DNA of 19,373 nt from Halolacustris sp051744345 (GCA_051744345.1 JBNJCW010000036.1:1-19373); one strand, 5' to 3'; shown: positions 1 to 7,207, counted from the stretch's first letter. Translations and numbers: made by a program. The notes: generated by a model not told the origin, from the letters alone.

Positions 1-270
1 ATTGTATTAAAAGACATAAAAGAACAGGTGAAGAAAGAATTTAAAGCGGAAATAATTGGAGTTTTTGGTTCATCTTCAAGAGGAGAACAAAAAAAGTCCA
101 GCGATATAGATATTCTTGTTGAGTTTAGCGAGGGGGCCACTCTTTTTGATCTGGTTGGTCTAGGCTATTTTCTTGAAGAGAAGTTAAACAGGAAGGTTGA
201 TGTTGTTTCCCGGAGGGCAATAAGAGCGGAACTTAAGGATAATATATTAAGAGAGGTTGTTAATATATGA
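1..270 (+). CDS. MNT-type nucleotidyltransferase (MntA-like antitoxin), 5' end outside window
   Basis: This is a minimal nucleotidyltransferase of the pol-beta fold. In characterised pairs, MntA antitoxins transfer AMP onto a tyrosine of the HEPN toxin HepT and so silence it. The family hallmark is visible: a GSSSRGE segment followed ten residues later by the metal-binding DID pair (SSDIDILVEF), then the second strand VDVVSRRA and the usual short C-terminal helix ending EVVNI. The frame is open from base 1, and KDIKEQ precedes the first possible start (GTG at 28). Family members normally carry about 15-25 residues before the GS motif, so the true start probably lies upstream of the window. 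The stop overlaps the ATG of the next gene (ATGA, 267-270), a typical translational coupling. The sequence looks intact and catalytically competent. Family assignment is secure; the antitoxin role is inferred from the HepT neighbour. Confidence 0.85.
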   Translation: MVLKDIKEQVKKEFKAEIIGVFGSSSRGEQKKSSDIDILVEFSEGATLFDLVGLGYFLEEKLNRKVDVVSRRAIRAELKDNILREVVNI

Positions 271-549
271 GGAATTACAAGATCCTTATAAAAGATGTTC
301 TTGCTTCTATGGAGCAAATCGAGAAATTTGGAGAAGCGATAAAACTTATATTTGAGCATATAAGAATCAAATATCCTGGAGTTCCCTGGAAACAAATGGC
401 AGGCATGAGAGATAAGTTAATACATGGGTATTTTACCGCAGATTTCAAATTGGTTTGGGATTCTATAAAGATTGAGATACCTAGATTCAAGTGAAAAAAT
501 TCAAAATATTCTGGATGATTTTAATTACAAAGGAGCACATGAGGGATAA
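267..549 (+). pseudogene. HepT-like HEPN toxin (DUF86), internally deleted and frameshifted
   Basis: This was the partner of the MNT gene. HepT proteins are HEPN ribonucleases of about 110 residues, using an RX4HXY motif. That motif survives here as RDKLIHGY, and the PGVPWKQMAGM segment before it is typical. Two lesions are visible. First, residues IEKF join directly to GEAIKLI, so the roughly 25-30 residue helix-loop that normally lies between them (the part ending in RNLEIIGEA in relatives) is missing in frame. Second, the frame stops at 492-494 just after IPRFK. Skipping one base at about 492 continues with EKIQNILDDF and ends at 547-549, which restores the usual C-terminal helix. The undisturbed reading is 75 residues (267-494). 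I read this as a decaying toxin gene beside an intact antitoxin. A short functional variant is possible but less likely. Confidence 0.75.
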
Positions 550-766
550 TACAGTACAGGGCAAGCGGAGCATATTAACCGTAACCCGGAAAAACATAAG
601 GATTTATTAAGCCCCGGTCATTATCTTTGGGTTTCTGCTTTCTGTTTTTGCTGGCCGCGGGCAGGCCCCACCGCAGGAACCTCTTAAAAGGGCTCTAATT
701 ATTTTATAGAGGAAACGCAAGTATATTTTTGCTAAAATACATTTAATATTTAAGCTGAGGCAAATT

Positions 767-1681
767 ATGGCAAAAATGAGCACCGGTAAAATTGTAGGTA
801 TCATAGTGGCCTGTCTGGCCTTTCTTTTCCTGGTTTCAGGAGGATGTTTCTTTCTGGGAATTATCAGCGGAAGTGTTACCGATACTACCAGGGCGGCAAA
901 CATATACGAGATAAGGATAGAAGGGCTTATCTCTGCTTCCTCTCAGGCGAGTATTCTGGGGGTAGGAGGCACAACTCCCGAGCAGGTTATAGCTCAGCTG
1001 GAAGCGGCAGAAAAAGATACGGCCATAAAGGCAGTTTTGCTCCGGGTTAACAGCCCCGGGGGGAGCCCTGCTGCATCCCAGGAAATATTTGAGGAGATAA
1101 AAAAAGTCACCAAGCCGGTAGTGGTATCAGTTTCAGACAGCTGCACCTCGGGCGCCTATTATATTTCAAGTGCGGCAGACGTTATTGTTGCCAACCGGGC
1201 GTCTTCGGTGGGTAGCATTGGGGTTATCCTGCAGGTGGTAAACCTTGAAGGGCTCTATGATAAGCTGGGTATTGAATACACCACCATCAAACAGGGAAAA
1301 TACAAGGATATCGGAAGCTCTGACAGGCCTATGAGTGAAGAGGAAAGAAAGCTTTTAGAAGAACAGACAGAAAAGATCTACCAGCAGTTTATAGATGACG
1401 TTGCCCAGAGCCGGGAGATGGAAGCAGATAAAGTGCAGGAGCTGGCAACCGGATGGATATACCTGGGCACAGAAGCTCTGGAGCTTGGCCTGATTGATGA
1501 GCTGGGCACATACAAGGACGCTATAGAAATAGCGGCTGAGCTGGGCGGAGTGGTAGGCGAGCCAAGGCTGACCACCGGGAGGTATTTTACTCTAACCGAC
1601 CTTATCTTAAATTATTATTTCGGAGAGCTTTACAACAAGGTGCTGGGAAGTTACCCCAGCCAGCAGTACATTTACCGTTAA
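767..1681 (+). CDS. sppA: Signal peptide peptidase SppA (S49 serine protease)
   Basis: SppA is a membrane-anchored serine protease that degrades signal peptides left in the membrane after secretion. The 304-residue length matches the short, single-domain Gram-positive type. Residues 8-34 form one hydrophobic membrane anchor. The S49 core follows: VLLRVNSPGGSPAAS at about 90-104, the nucleophile in SDSCTSGAYY (Ser128), ASSVGSIGV at 146-153, and the general base in KQGKYKDIGS (Lys180). The 52-residue spacing between Ser128 and Lys180 equals that of the B. subtilis Ser147/Lys199 dyad. The ATG at 767 has a TGAGG ribosome site 6 bases upstream. Met4 is an alternative start. The gene stands alone, with more than 200 bases free on the left and 417 on the right. 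The C-terminal 25 residues, rich in Tyr, are not part of the conserved core. Confidence 0.93.
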   Translation: MAKMSTGKIVGIIVACLAFLFLVSGGCFFLGIISGSVTDTTRAANIYEIRIEGLISASSQASILGVGGTTPEQVIAQLEAAEKDTAIKAVLLRVNSPGGSPAASQEIFEEIKKVTKPVVVSVSDSCTSGAYYISSAADVIVANRASSVGSIGVILQVVNLEGLYDKLGIEYTTIKQGKYKDIGSSDRPMSEEERKLLEEQTEKIYQQFIDDVAQSREMEADKVQELATGWIYLGTEALELGLIDELGTYKDAIEIAAELGGVVGEPRLTTGRYFTLTDLILNYYFGELYNKVLGSYPSQQYIYR

Positions 1682-1951
1682 GCTTCATTTAAAAAAATCG
1701 TCTTAAGTTTTTTAAAAATACCCTAAAACGGCATTACAGACCGAAGCTGCTATTCAGGCTTGCAAGCTGTATATGCATACCTCCCTATTTGCTCCTGAAA
1801 CCATATAAATATTCAGGGATAAATAAATATTTTTCCTTCTGCTTGTCCATTGGTTTCTATAAGCAATCAGCATAATCTTGTGTACAGCCGGTTTGCCTTG
1901 AATAAAATATTTCAGGCGGGTAGAATTATATATAACAGGCGGCCTTAAGAA

Positions 1952-1976
1952 GGTGGTCCACGGCATGTGGGCCACC
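1952..1976. repeat. Strong isolated hairpin, 10-bp stem
   Basis: GGTGGTCCAC at 1952-1961 pairs with GTGGGCCACC at 1967-1976 (one G-U pair) around a 5-base loop. AAGAAGG at 1947-1953 and CCTTCTT at 1986-1992 form a second, outer inverted repeat that partly overlaps the stem. No T-run follows on the plus strand, so it is not a standard intrinsic terminator for sppA, which ends 270 bases earlier. Its function is unknown. Confidence 0.6.
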
Positions 1977-2028
1977 AGCATCATTCCTTCTTTCTAATAA
2001 TTTCTTTACTTATCTTGCTATAAAAATA

Positions 2029-2057
2029 TAGACAATTAATCAACTATTTGTTAGTAT
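2029..2057 (+). promoter_or_regulatory. Possible sigma-A promoter for the PAS/GGDEF gene
   Basis: TAGACA at 2029-2034 (5 of 6 to TTGACA) is followed after 17 bases by TAGTAT at 2052-2057 (4 of 6 to TATAAT). A TATAAA at 2055-2060 is an alternative -10 at a wider spacing. The region is very AT-rich, so chance matches are likely. Initiation here would leave a leader of about 35 bases without a clear Shine-Dalgarno sequence. Confidence 0.3.
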
Positions 2058-2098
2058 AAATTATGTATTAATTATTTATTATATGGTTTGTATTTTAT

Positions 2099-2428
2099 AT
2101 GATAAGTTTTAAGGATACTACTAATTGTATCCCTCTGCCCTTATTTATATTAAACACCAGAGGTAAAATACTTTCTGCCCACAGCCAGGCAAAGGAAAAA
2201 TTTCCCGAAAACCAGTTAAAAAATTTTTTAACCCTTTTCAGCAGAAGTTCCTCCTACGACCTAAAAGAGGCATTAAGAGAAATGGCCGAAGCAGGCACCC
2301 TGAGAACATGCTGCACCGCAGAAACCAAAGAGGGAAACAAGGTATATGTGAGTATGGGACCTGCAGATGGTAACGGAAAGATTGCTGTTGTCCTGGTGGA
2401 CAACTGTTCTTTTCCAGCAGAAAAGTAA
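2099..2428 (+). CDS. N-terminal PAS-like segment of a split c-di-GMP sensor protein
   Basis: This 109-residue frame begins with a typical PAS opening: IPLPLFILNTRGKILSAHSQAKEKF at about 11-35 (hydrophobic strand, charged turn, strand, small-residue helix). It ends with two beta-strand-like segments, KVYVSMGPADGNGKIAVVLVDN. It stops at TAA 2426-2428, and the GAF-PAS-GGDEF-HD-GYP frame resumes in the same phase after only one further codon (TAC 2429-2431). The simplest reading is that both pieces were, or still are, one gene of about 864 codons interrupted by a single nonsense codon. Alternatively this is a small stand-alone PAS protein translationally linked to the next gene. No good Shine-Dalgarno sequence precedes ATG 2099, so the start is uncertain. 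The PAS assignment rests on pattern only. Confidence 0.6.
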   Translation: MISFKDTTNCIPLPLFILNTRGKILSAHSQAKEKFPENQLKNFLTLFSRSSSYDLKEALREMAEAGTLRTCCTAETKEGNKVYVSMGPADGNGKIAVVLVDNCSFPAEK

Positions 2429-2431
2429 TAC

Positions 2432-4696
2432 TTGCAGCCCCGCTCAATTATTGATACAGCAATCGGGGTATCAAGGGAGCTGGCAGAATCAGGGAATAGG
2501 AATCTGGATAAAAAGCTAAACAGGGTTCTGGAAATGCTGGGGCAATTTTTGGACGCCGGGTGCTGTTTTTTGTTTTTGTTAAGCAGTGACCGCAAGCATA
2601 TAAGCAGTGTCTGTGAATGGTGCAGCAGGGGGGCTGAACCCAGAATCAGGGCTTTAAAGGATTTGTCTTTAGATGATCTGGTCCGGTGCTTGGAAAAAAT
2701 ACATGGCCGGGAGGCTGTATGGTCGGATGATATGCGAGAAGTTTTCCGTTCCAGTAAGGTGCGGGGTTGTTTGAAAAACGGCTATGGCCCGGTATTGTTT
2801 GCCCCTTTGTATAGCGGGGACAGTATTTTGGGTTTAATGGGCCTGGAGAGCCCCGAAGGGAAAGGATGCTGGCGCAGCTGCGGAAAGAAGCTGGTGGAGC
2901 TTATGGGAGGGATGGTAGCAGATGCAGTAGGAAAACAAAGGCTTGCTGATACTCTGGACTATAACCGGAAGCTCTATGATACCTTTTTTAATTCTACAGA
3001 AGACATGGTCTTTTTAAAGGATGAAAAGCTGAGGTATATAATGGCAAACAGCTCCCTGGCTGATTTCTTTGGGAAGGCAAGAGATGAGATTGAAGGCAAA
3101 ACAGATTACCAGCTTATGGATAATGCCTATGCCAACAACTGCAAGCTTTCAGATATTAAGGCATTGGGGTCAAAGAAAGTGGTTACCAGTATAGAGAAGA
3201 TGGGAGAGGATGTTTACGAGACCAGGAAATTCAAGCTGGAAATGCCTGGAGGAGATACGGGAATCGGCGGTTATATAAGGGATATTGCCAGCCAGAGGAG
3301 CATAATCAGGCGGCTGAAGGAAAATGAAGAAAAATACAGGCTCATTATCGATAACCAGACAGAGCTGATAAACAAAGTAGACTGTGGGAAGGCCCTTTTT
3401 GCAAGCCCTTCCTACTGCAGGTTTTATGGAAAAAACGAAAAAGAGCTTCTGGGTAAAAGTTTTATCCAGAATGTTAGCCCCAAGGAAAAGGAAGCAGCAC
3501 TTGTTGCTTTTAACCAGGCAAAAATGCCTCCCTATGTTTCCTATTCACTGCAGACTGCTATAAAGGATGGCCAGAAGAGATGGATATCCTGGATTAACAA
3601 GGGAGTTTTGGATAAGGATGGAAACCTTATGTATGTTATCGGGTCGGGAAGGGATATTACTGAACAGAAAAATATTGAACAGCAGAAGGATTACCTGGGC
3701 CTGCATGACCGGCTTACCACTCTTTATAACCGGGCTTTTCTTGTGGAAGAGCTTAACCGCGCGGAACTCAAAAAAGAGTATCCGCTAACCCTTATACTTT
3801 GTGACATAAACGGCTTGAAGCTGGTAAACAGCAGTTACGGCCAGAAAGAGGGTGACAGGATAATTTCATCTATAGGCAGGATGGTAAAATCAGTGCTGCG
3901 TAAAGGCGAGATTGTTGCCAGGTGGGGAGGGGATGAATTTGCTATACTGCTTTCGGGCACAGGCAGGGCGCAGGCGGAGGTTATTATAAAAAGAATTGAG
4001 AGAGGGCTGTCCAAAATGAATTTTATACTGCCTATCTCCCTTTGTTTTGCAGTTTCCTGCAAAACAAAGCAGGGGGATAAAATAAACATTATAAAGGATG
4101 CTGAGGATAAACTTTTTAAAGAAAAATTGCTTGAAAACTCAAGCTCACATTCCTCCCTTATAACCTCGCTGGAAAAAGCTTTGCAGGAAAGGGATTATGA
4201 GACAGAAGAGCATATGCAGAGAATGAAAAAGTACAGCAGGGAGCTGGGCAAAAAGCTCGGGCTAACAGATGATCAGTTAAATGACCTTATGCTTGCGGTT
4301 ACCCTGCACGGTATAGGGAAGATTTCCATACCTGATAATATAGTTTTAAAGCCGGGCAGGCTGGATGAAAAAGAATGGGATGTAATGAAAAGACACTCGG
4401 AAATAGGGTACCGCATTGCTGAGTCAAGCCCGGGCTTAAAGCACATATCTGAAGCTGTACTCTACCATCATGAAAGGTGGGACGGCGGGGGTTATCCCAG
4501 TGGTCTCAAAGGGGGTAAAATACCCCTGATTTCGAGGATTATCTCTGTGGTGGATGCTTATGATGCCATGACCAATGACCGCCCCTATAAGGGGGCTATG
4601 CCCAGGCAGGAAGCAATCGAGGAGCTTAAAAGGTTTTCGGGAAGCCAGTTTGATCCGGAGGTGGTTCATAACTTTATAGATATTATAGGCAACTGA
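2432..4696 (+). CDS. GAF-PAS-PAS-GGDEF-HD-GYP cyclic-di-GMP signalling protein with HD motif changed to HG
   Basis: This 754-residue protein could both make and break down cyclic di-GMP. Domains in order: GAF-like sensor (about 5-165), PAS (about 174-288), PAS with a C-terminal GSGRDITEQK (about 294-412), GGDEF (about 416-565) and HD-GYP (about 580-754). The GGDEF site is complete (ARWGGDEF, 496-503), with DINGLK (458-463) carrying the first metal Asp. The inhibitory RxxD site reads RKGE (490-493), a conservative change. In the HD-GYP domain the ligands His594, His655, His679/His680 (HHERWDGGGYP) and Asp708 are present. The eponymous HD pair is H626-G627 (LHGIGK, GGT at 4310-4312), so a key metal ligand is lost. 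Hydrolysis may be impaired, leaving a net cyclase or a binding domain. The TTG start at 2432 has no strong ribosome site, and the frame is continuous with the preceding PAS frame across one TAA. Confidence 0.9.
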   Translation: MQPRSIIDTAIGVSRELAESGNRNLDKKLNRVLEMLGQFLDAGCCFLFLLSSDRKHISSVCEWCSRGAEPRIRALKDLSLDDLVRCLEKIHGREAVWSDDMREVFRSSKVRGCLKNGYGPVLFAPLYSGDSILGLMGLESPEGKGCWRSCGKKLVELMGGMVADAVGKQRLADTLDYNRKLYDTFFNSTEDMVFLKDEKLRYIMANSSLADFFGKARDEIEGKTDYQLMDNAYANNCKLSDIKALGSKKVVTSIEKMGEDVYETRKFKLEMPGGDTGIGGYIRDIASQRSIIRRLKENEEKYRLIIDNQTELINKVDCGKALFASPSYCRFYGKNEKELLGKSFIQNVSPKEKEAALVAFNQAKMPPYVSYSLQTAIKDGQKRWISWINKGVLDKDGNLMYVIGSGRDITEQKNIEQQKDYLGLHDRLTTLYNRAFLVEELNRAELKKEYPLTLILCDINGLKLVNSSYGQKEGDRIISSIGRMVKSVLRKGEIVARWGGDEFAILLSGTGRAQAEVIIKRIERGLSKMNFILPISLCFAVSCKTKQGDKINIIKDAEDKLFKEKLLENSSSHSSLITSLEKALQERDYETEEHMQRMKKYSRELGKKLGLTDDQLNDLMLAVTLHGIGKISIPDNIVLKPGRLDEKEWDVMKRHSEIGYRIAESSPGLKHISEAVLYHHERWDGGGYPSGLKGGKIPLISRIISVVDAYDAMTNDRPYKGAMPRQEAIEELKRFSGSQFDPEVVHNFIDIIGN

Positions 4697-4725
4697 CTGC
4701 AAATCAGGTGTATTTTTTTAAGTGA

Positions 4726-4754
4726 TAGACAAAATTGTTACAATATGCTATATT
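4726..4754 (+). promoter_or_regulatory. Sigma-A-type promoter of the T-box/trpB2 unit
   Basis: TAGACA (4726-4731; 5 of 6 to TTGACA) and TATATT (4749-4754; 5 of 6 to TATAAT) are separated by exactly 17 bases. Transcription would start near 4761, about 30 bases before the base of T-box stem I, which is the expected arrangement. Confidence 0.65.
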
Positions 4755-4789
4755 TTTTCCTACCTTGAAAATTTAATATTGCCAAAGCC

Positions 4790-5065
4790 GTTGAACAGAA
4801 GTAGTAAGCGCCAAGCGGCATACAGAGAGCCACTAGCTGGTGAGAAAGTGGCTGCAAAGCTGGTTGCTGAATGGGTCTGTGAGGCGCCTGGCTGAAAACC
4901 GAAAAGGAAAGTAGGCTGGGACGGGTTCCTCCGTTATCATAGGATAGGGTATCATGCGTATCCGAAAGAGAGCACCAAAAGCTATGCTTGTTGGTGAAGT
5001 AGGGTGGCACCGCGGGAATTAACCTCTCGTCTCTACATTAGTAGAGATATTGAGAGGTTTTTTTA
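4790..5065 (+). promoter_or_regulatory. Tryptophan-specific T-box riboswitch leader
   Basis: T-box leaders read the charging state of a tRNA: uncharged tRNA stabilises an antiterminator and allows transcription. Stem I is closed by ACAGA (4795-4799) and TCTGT (4876-4880). Inside it the AGTA loop-E strand (4800-4806) faces GAA-TGG-G, so the specifier codon is TGG at 4872-4874, meaning tryptophan. The distal arm AGCCAC/GTGGCT (4829-4853) carries the conserved GGTGAGA-type loop. The T-box itself, AGGGTGGCACCGCGG, lies at 5001-5015. The variable base in its TGGNACC bulge is C (5008), which complements the G73 discriminator base of bacterial tRNA-Trp. Specifier, discriminator contact and the downstream tryptophan synthase gene therefore agree. 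Confidence 0.95.
5021..5065 (+). terminator. T-box-controlled intrinsic terminator
   Basis: AACCTCTC (5021-5028) pairs with GAGAGGTT (5052-5059). An inner stem TCTCTAC/GTAGAGA (5030-5047) has an ATTA loop, and a run of seven T follows. The 5' arm directly follows the T-box sequence, so antiterminator and terminator are mutually exclusive, as in other T-box leaders. Confidence 0.93.
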
Positions 5066-5091
5066 TTTATAAAAAGAGAAAGGAGCTGGAA

Positions 5092-6444
5092 ATGAGCGAT
5101 AAGAAGATAATGCTGTCAGAAAGTGAAATGCCAAGGCAGTGGTATAATATAAATAGCGACCTACCCAGGCCGCTTGACCCTCCACTGCACCCGAAAACAG
5201 GGAAACCGCTAACCCCTGAGGATCTATCGGTAATGTTTCCCATGGAACTAATAAAGCAGGAGGTGAGCACAGACAGGTTTATAGACATACCTGAGCAGCT
5301 GCTGGATATATATTCAATGTGGAGGCCCACTCCTCTGGTAAGGGCAGAAAGGCTGGAAGAATACCTGGGCACGCCGGCAAAGATTTTCTATAAGAATGAA
5401 AGTGTTTCTCCCCCCGGAAGCCATAAGCCAAATACAGCGGTGGCCCAGGCTTATTACAACAAGAAGGAAGGCATAAACAGGCTTACCACAGAGACGGGAG
5501 CAGGCCAGTGGGGCAGCGCGCTGGCTTTTGCGTGCAATATGTTAGGGCTGGAGCTGACTGTTTATATGGTTAGGGTAAGCTATGACCAGAAACCATACCG
5601 GAAAGTTATGATGCAGGTATGGGGCGCTAATGTTTTCCCTTCTCCTTCAGAGAATACCCAGTCAGGAAAAAACATTCTGGCCCAGAACCCTGATTCTCCC
5701 GGCAGCCTGGGGATTGCCATAAGCGAGGCTGTTGAAGAAGCGGTAAAGGATGAAAATACCCACTATTCCCTGGGCAGCGTATTAAACCATGTGCTTCTGC
5801 ACCAGACAGTAATCGGGCTGGAGACAAAAAAACAATTTGAAAAGGCAGGGCTTTATCCGGATATCTTAATAGGTTGTGTGGGAGGAGGTAGTAATTTTGC
5901 CGGTTTTGCATTTCCTTTTATTCCCGATAAGCTGGGAGGAAAGGATATGAGGATTATAGCTGTGGAGCCTATTGCCTGCCCCACGCTTACCAAGGGGCCT
6001 TTTGCCTATGACTACGGTGATACTGCAAAGATGGCGCCTATCGCTAAGATGTATACCCTGGGCCATGACTTTATACCTGCTCCCATCCATTCAGGGGGCC
6101 TGAGGTATCATGGGATGGCGCCGCAGGTAAGCCTGCTGTACAATGAAAAGATAATCGAGGCACTGGCACTTCCCCAGAACCCTGTTTTTGAGGCTGCACT
6201 TGCCTTTGCCAAGACCGAAGGGATAATACCTGCTCCGGAAACGGCACATGCCATAAAGGCAGTTATCGATGAAGCATTAAAATGCAAGGAAAGCGGAGAG
6301 GAAAAGACCATAGCCTTTAATTTCAGTGGCCATGGGCATTTTGATCTTTCTGCTTACCAGAATTACCTGGCAGGAAATCTGGAAGATTACGAGTATCCCG
6401 ATGAGATGATAAAGGAGGCCCTGCAGAAATTGCCGAAATTATAA
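5092..6444 (+). CDS. trpB2: Tryptophan synthase beta chain, TrpB2 type
   Basis: This PLP enzyme condenses indole with serine to give tryptophan. The 450-residue length and the long N-terminal region with WRPTPLVRAERLEEYLG mark the TrpB2 subfamily rather than classical TrpB (about 400). The PLP lysine is in GSHKPNTA (Lys112). The catalytic glutamate is in LTTETGAGQWG (Glu134), and the phosphate-binding glycine loop is CVGGGSNFAG (262-271). The start at ATG 5092 is set by an AAAGGAG ribosome site 7 bases upstream. The in-frame TTG at 5050 lies inside the terminator stem and is rejected. The gene is controlled by the Trp T-box and stands alone, with no trpA or other trp genes in the window. It may salvage indole or act with an unlinked TrpA. 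Family is certain; the physiological role is inferred. Confidence 0.95.
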   Translation: MSDKKIMLSESEMPRQWYNINSDLPRPLDPPLHPKTGKPLTPEDLSVMFPMELIKQEVSTDRFIDIPEQLLDIYSMWRPTPLVRAERLEEYLGTPAKIFYKNESVSPPGSHKPNTAVAQAYYNKKEGINRLTTETGAGQWGSALAFACNMLGLELTVYMVRVSYDQKPYRKVMMQVWGANVFPSPSENTQSGKNILAQNPDSPGSLGIAISEAVEEAVKDENTHYSLGSVLNHVLLHQTVIGLETKKQFEKAGLYPDILIGCVGGGSNFAGFAFPFIPDKLGGKDMRIIAVEPIACPTLTKGPFAYDYGDTAKMAPIAKMYTLGHDFIPAPIHSGGLRYHGMAPQVSLLYNEKIIEALALPQNPVFEAALAFAKTEGIIPAPETAHAIKAVIDEALKCKESGEEKTIAFNFSGHGHFDLSAYQNYLAGNLEDYEYPDEMIKEALQKLPKL

Positions 6445-6456
6445 TGATTTATGGCT

Positions 6457-6493
6457 CTTGTTTCGGGATAGCAGGGACTTATCCCGGAACAAG
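6457..6493 (+). terminator. Strong hairpin after trpB2, possible terminator without T-run
   Basis: CTTGTTTCGGGATA (6457-6470) pairs with TATCCCGGAACAAG (6480-6493) with one mismatch around a 9-base loop. It begins 12 bases after the trpB2 stop, the right place for a terminator or a 3'-end protective structure, but GGTTTGC follows instead of a T-run. The reading frame of the adjacent DUF4143 remnant begins inside its loop. Confidence 0.5.
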
Positions 6494-6867
6494 GGTTTGC
6501 AATAAGGGCTTACAAATATTATAAAAACCCGGAACTTGAGATAACCTACTGGCGTACCAGCGGTGGGTTTGAAGTTGATTTTATCTTGGGTAAAAAGCTT
6601 GCTGCTGTTGAAATAAAATCTGGGAAACAAGTCTATGGCATCTGCCTTAGAAGCCTAAAGGCACTCAGAGAAGAGGGAAAAGTGAAAAACCTTTTGGTAG
6701 TATGCCAGGAAAAATATCCCATAGAAGCTGGTGAAATAATTCCCTGGGAGTTGTTTTTAGAGATGTTCCGGGTTAATTTGGGGTATAATTATAATTCTTT
6801 TAAAAAATTTTTTTACCTGGCCTATAGACCTATTGGCAGACTTCTACTGGATGGATTGCGGTTTTAA
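6472..6867 (+). pseudogene. C-terminal remnant of a DUF4143 (AAA-family) ATPase
   Basis: The frame from 6472 reads through ELEITYWRTSGGFEVDFILG, then AAVEIKSGK, LRSLKALREEGKVKNLLVVC and IIPWELFLEMF. This is the C-terminal nuclease-like half of DUF4143 proteins, which carry an AAA ATPase domain at the N-terminus. The ATPase part (about 250 residues or more), and any start codon with a ribosome site, are missing. An in-frame TAG at 6469-6471 precedes the remnant. After the LFLEMF segment about 35 residues follow that are not family-like, so the original C-terminus has also been replaced. The first possible start (TTG 6586) would cut through the domain. I infer a dead fragment left by loss or partial transfer of a mobile-type gene. 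Confidence 0.75.
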
Positions 6868-7207
6868 GAAGAAAGCATCTATAATTCCGTGATGAATAAA
6901 CAGAAAATAGTAGGCCCCTGCTTTAAAATAGTTGTTAAGCCATAAGACAACTTAACTAAAAGGGCCCCTTTAGAAAAAAGCACTTGATTTTTTTTCCATT
7001 TAACTATATTATCATAAGGATTATTCATTAATTAATATGTTTGGGCTTTCTTCGTCCTTTACAGTACTTTTTCAAAAAGTGGTGATAGGTTTGCACTATT
7101 TGAGCTAACCCGATTGATATCAAATTTTTTCCATTTTTTAATATTTAACTTACAGATAAAAATCTTTATCTAAGACGCATATATTTTGTTAGAAAGGCAA
7201 GGTATGT
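6868..7207 (+). promoter_or_regulatory. 340-base region before rho with a likely promoter and a leader inverted repeat
   Basis: No gene is recognisable here. A sigma-A-type promoter is likely: TTGATT at 6984-6989, 17 bases, TATTAT at 7007-7012 (5 of 6). This would give rho a leader of about 190 bases, long enough for attenuation by Rho itself, as known for rho genes elsewhere. AGATAAA (7154-7160) and TTTATCT (7165-7171) form a perfect 7-bp inverted repeat with a 4-base loop about 36 bases before the start codon. Autoregulation is an inference. Confidence 0.5.

Larger units (their letters stand above)
1682..2098. other. Intergenic region of 417 bases with a hairpin; no recognisable gene
   Basis: The stretch between sppA and the split sensor gene is AT-rich, especially from 1990 on. 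A minus-strand frame of 76 codons (1984-1754) is open, but its translation resembles no family I know and it has no convincing ribosome site. The only strong structure is the hairpin at 1952-1976. A possible sigma-A promoter for the downstream gene lies at 2029-2057. Confidence 0.6.

Noticed and set aside
540..766. Short frame at 540-611 and GC-rich patch near 650-690 before sppA
   Set aside because: The 23-codon frame has no family resemblance, and the patch forms only a weak, bulged stem. No -35/-10 pair of good quality was found.
1754..1984. Minus-strand frame of 76 codons in the gap after sppA
   Set aside because: I considered a transposase remnant because of the nearby hairpin, but the translation shows no transposase motif and no convincing ribosome site.
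5050..5091. Upstream TTG start for trpB2
   Set aside because: It lies inside the T-box terminator stem. ATG 5092 has a proper ribosome site and matches the family N-terminus.
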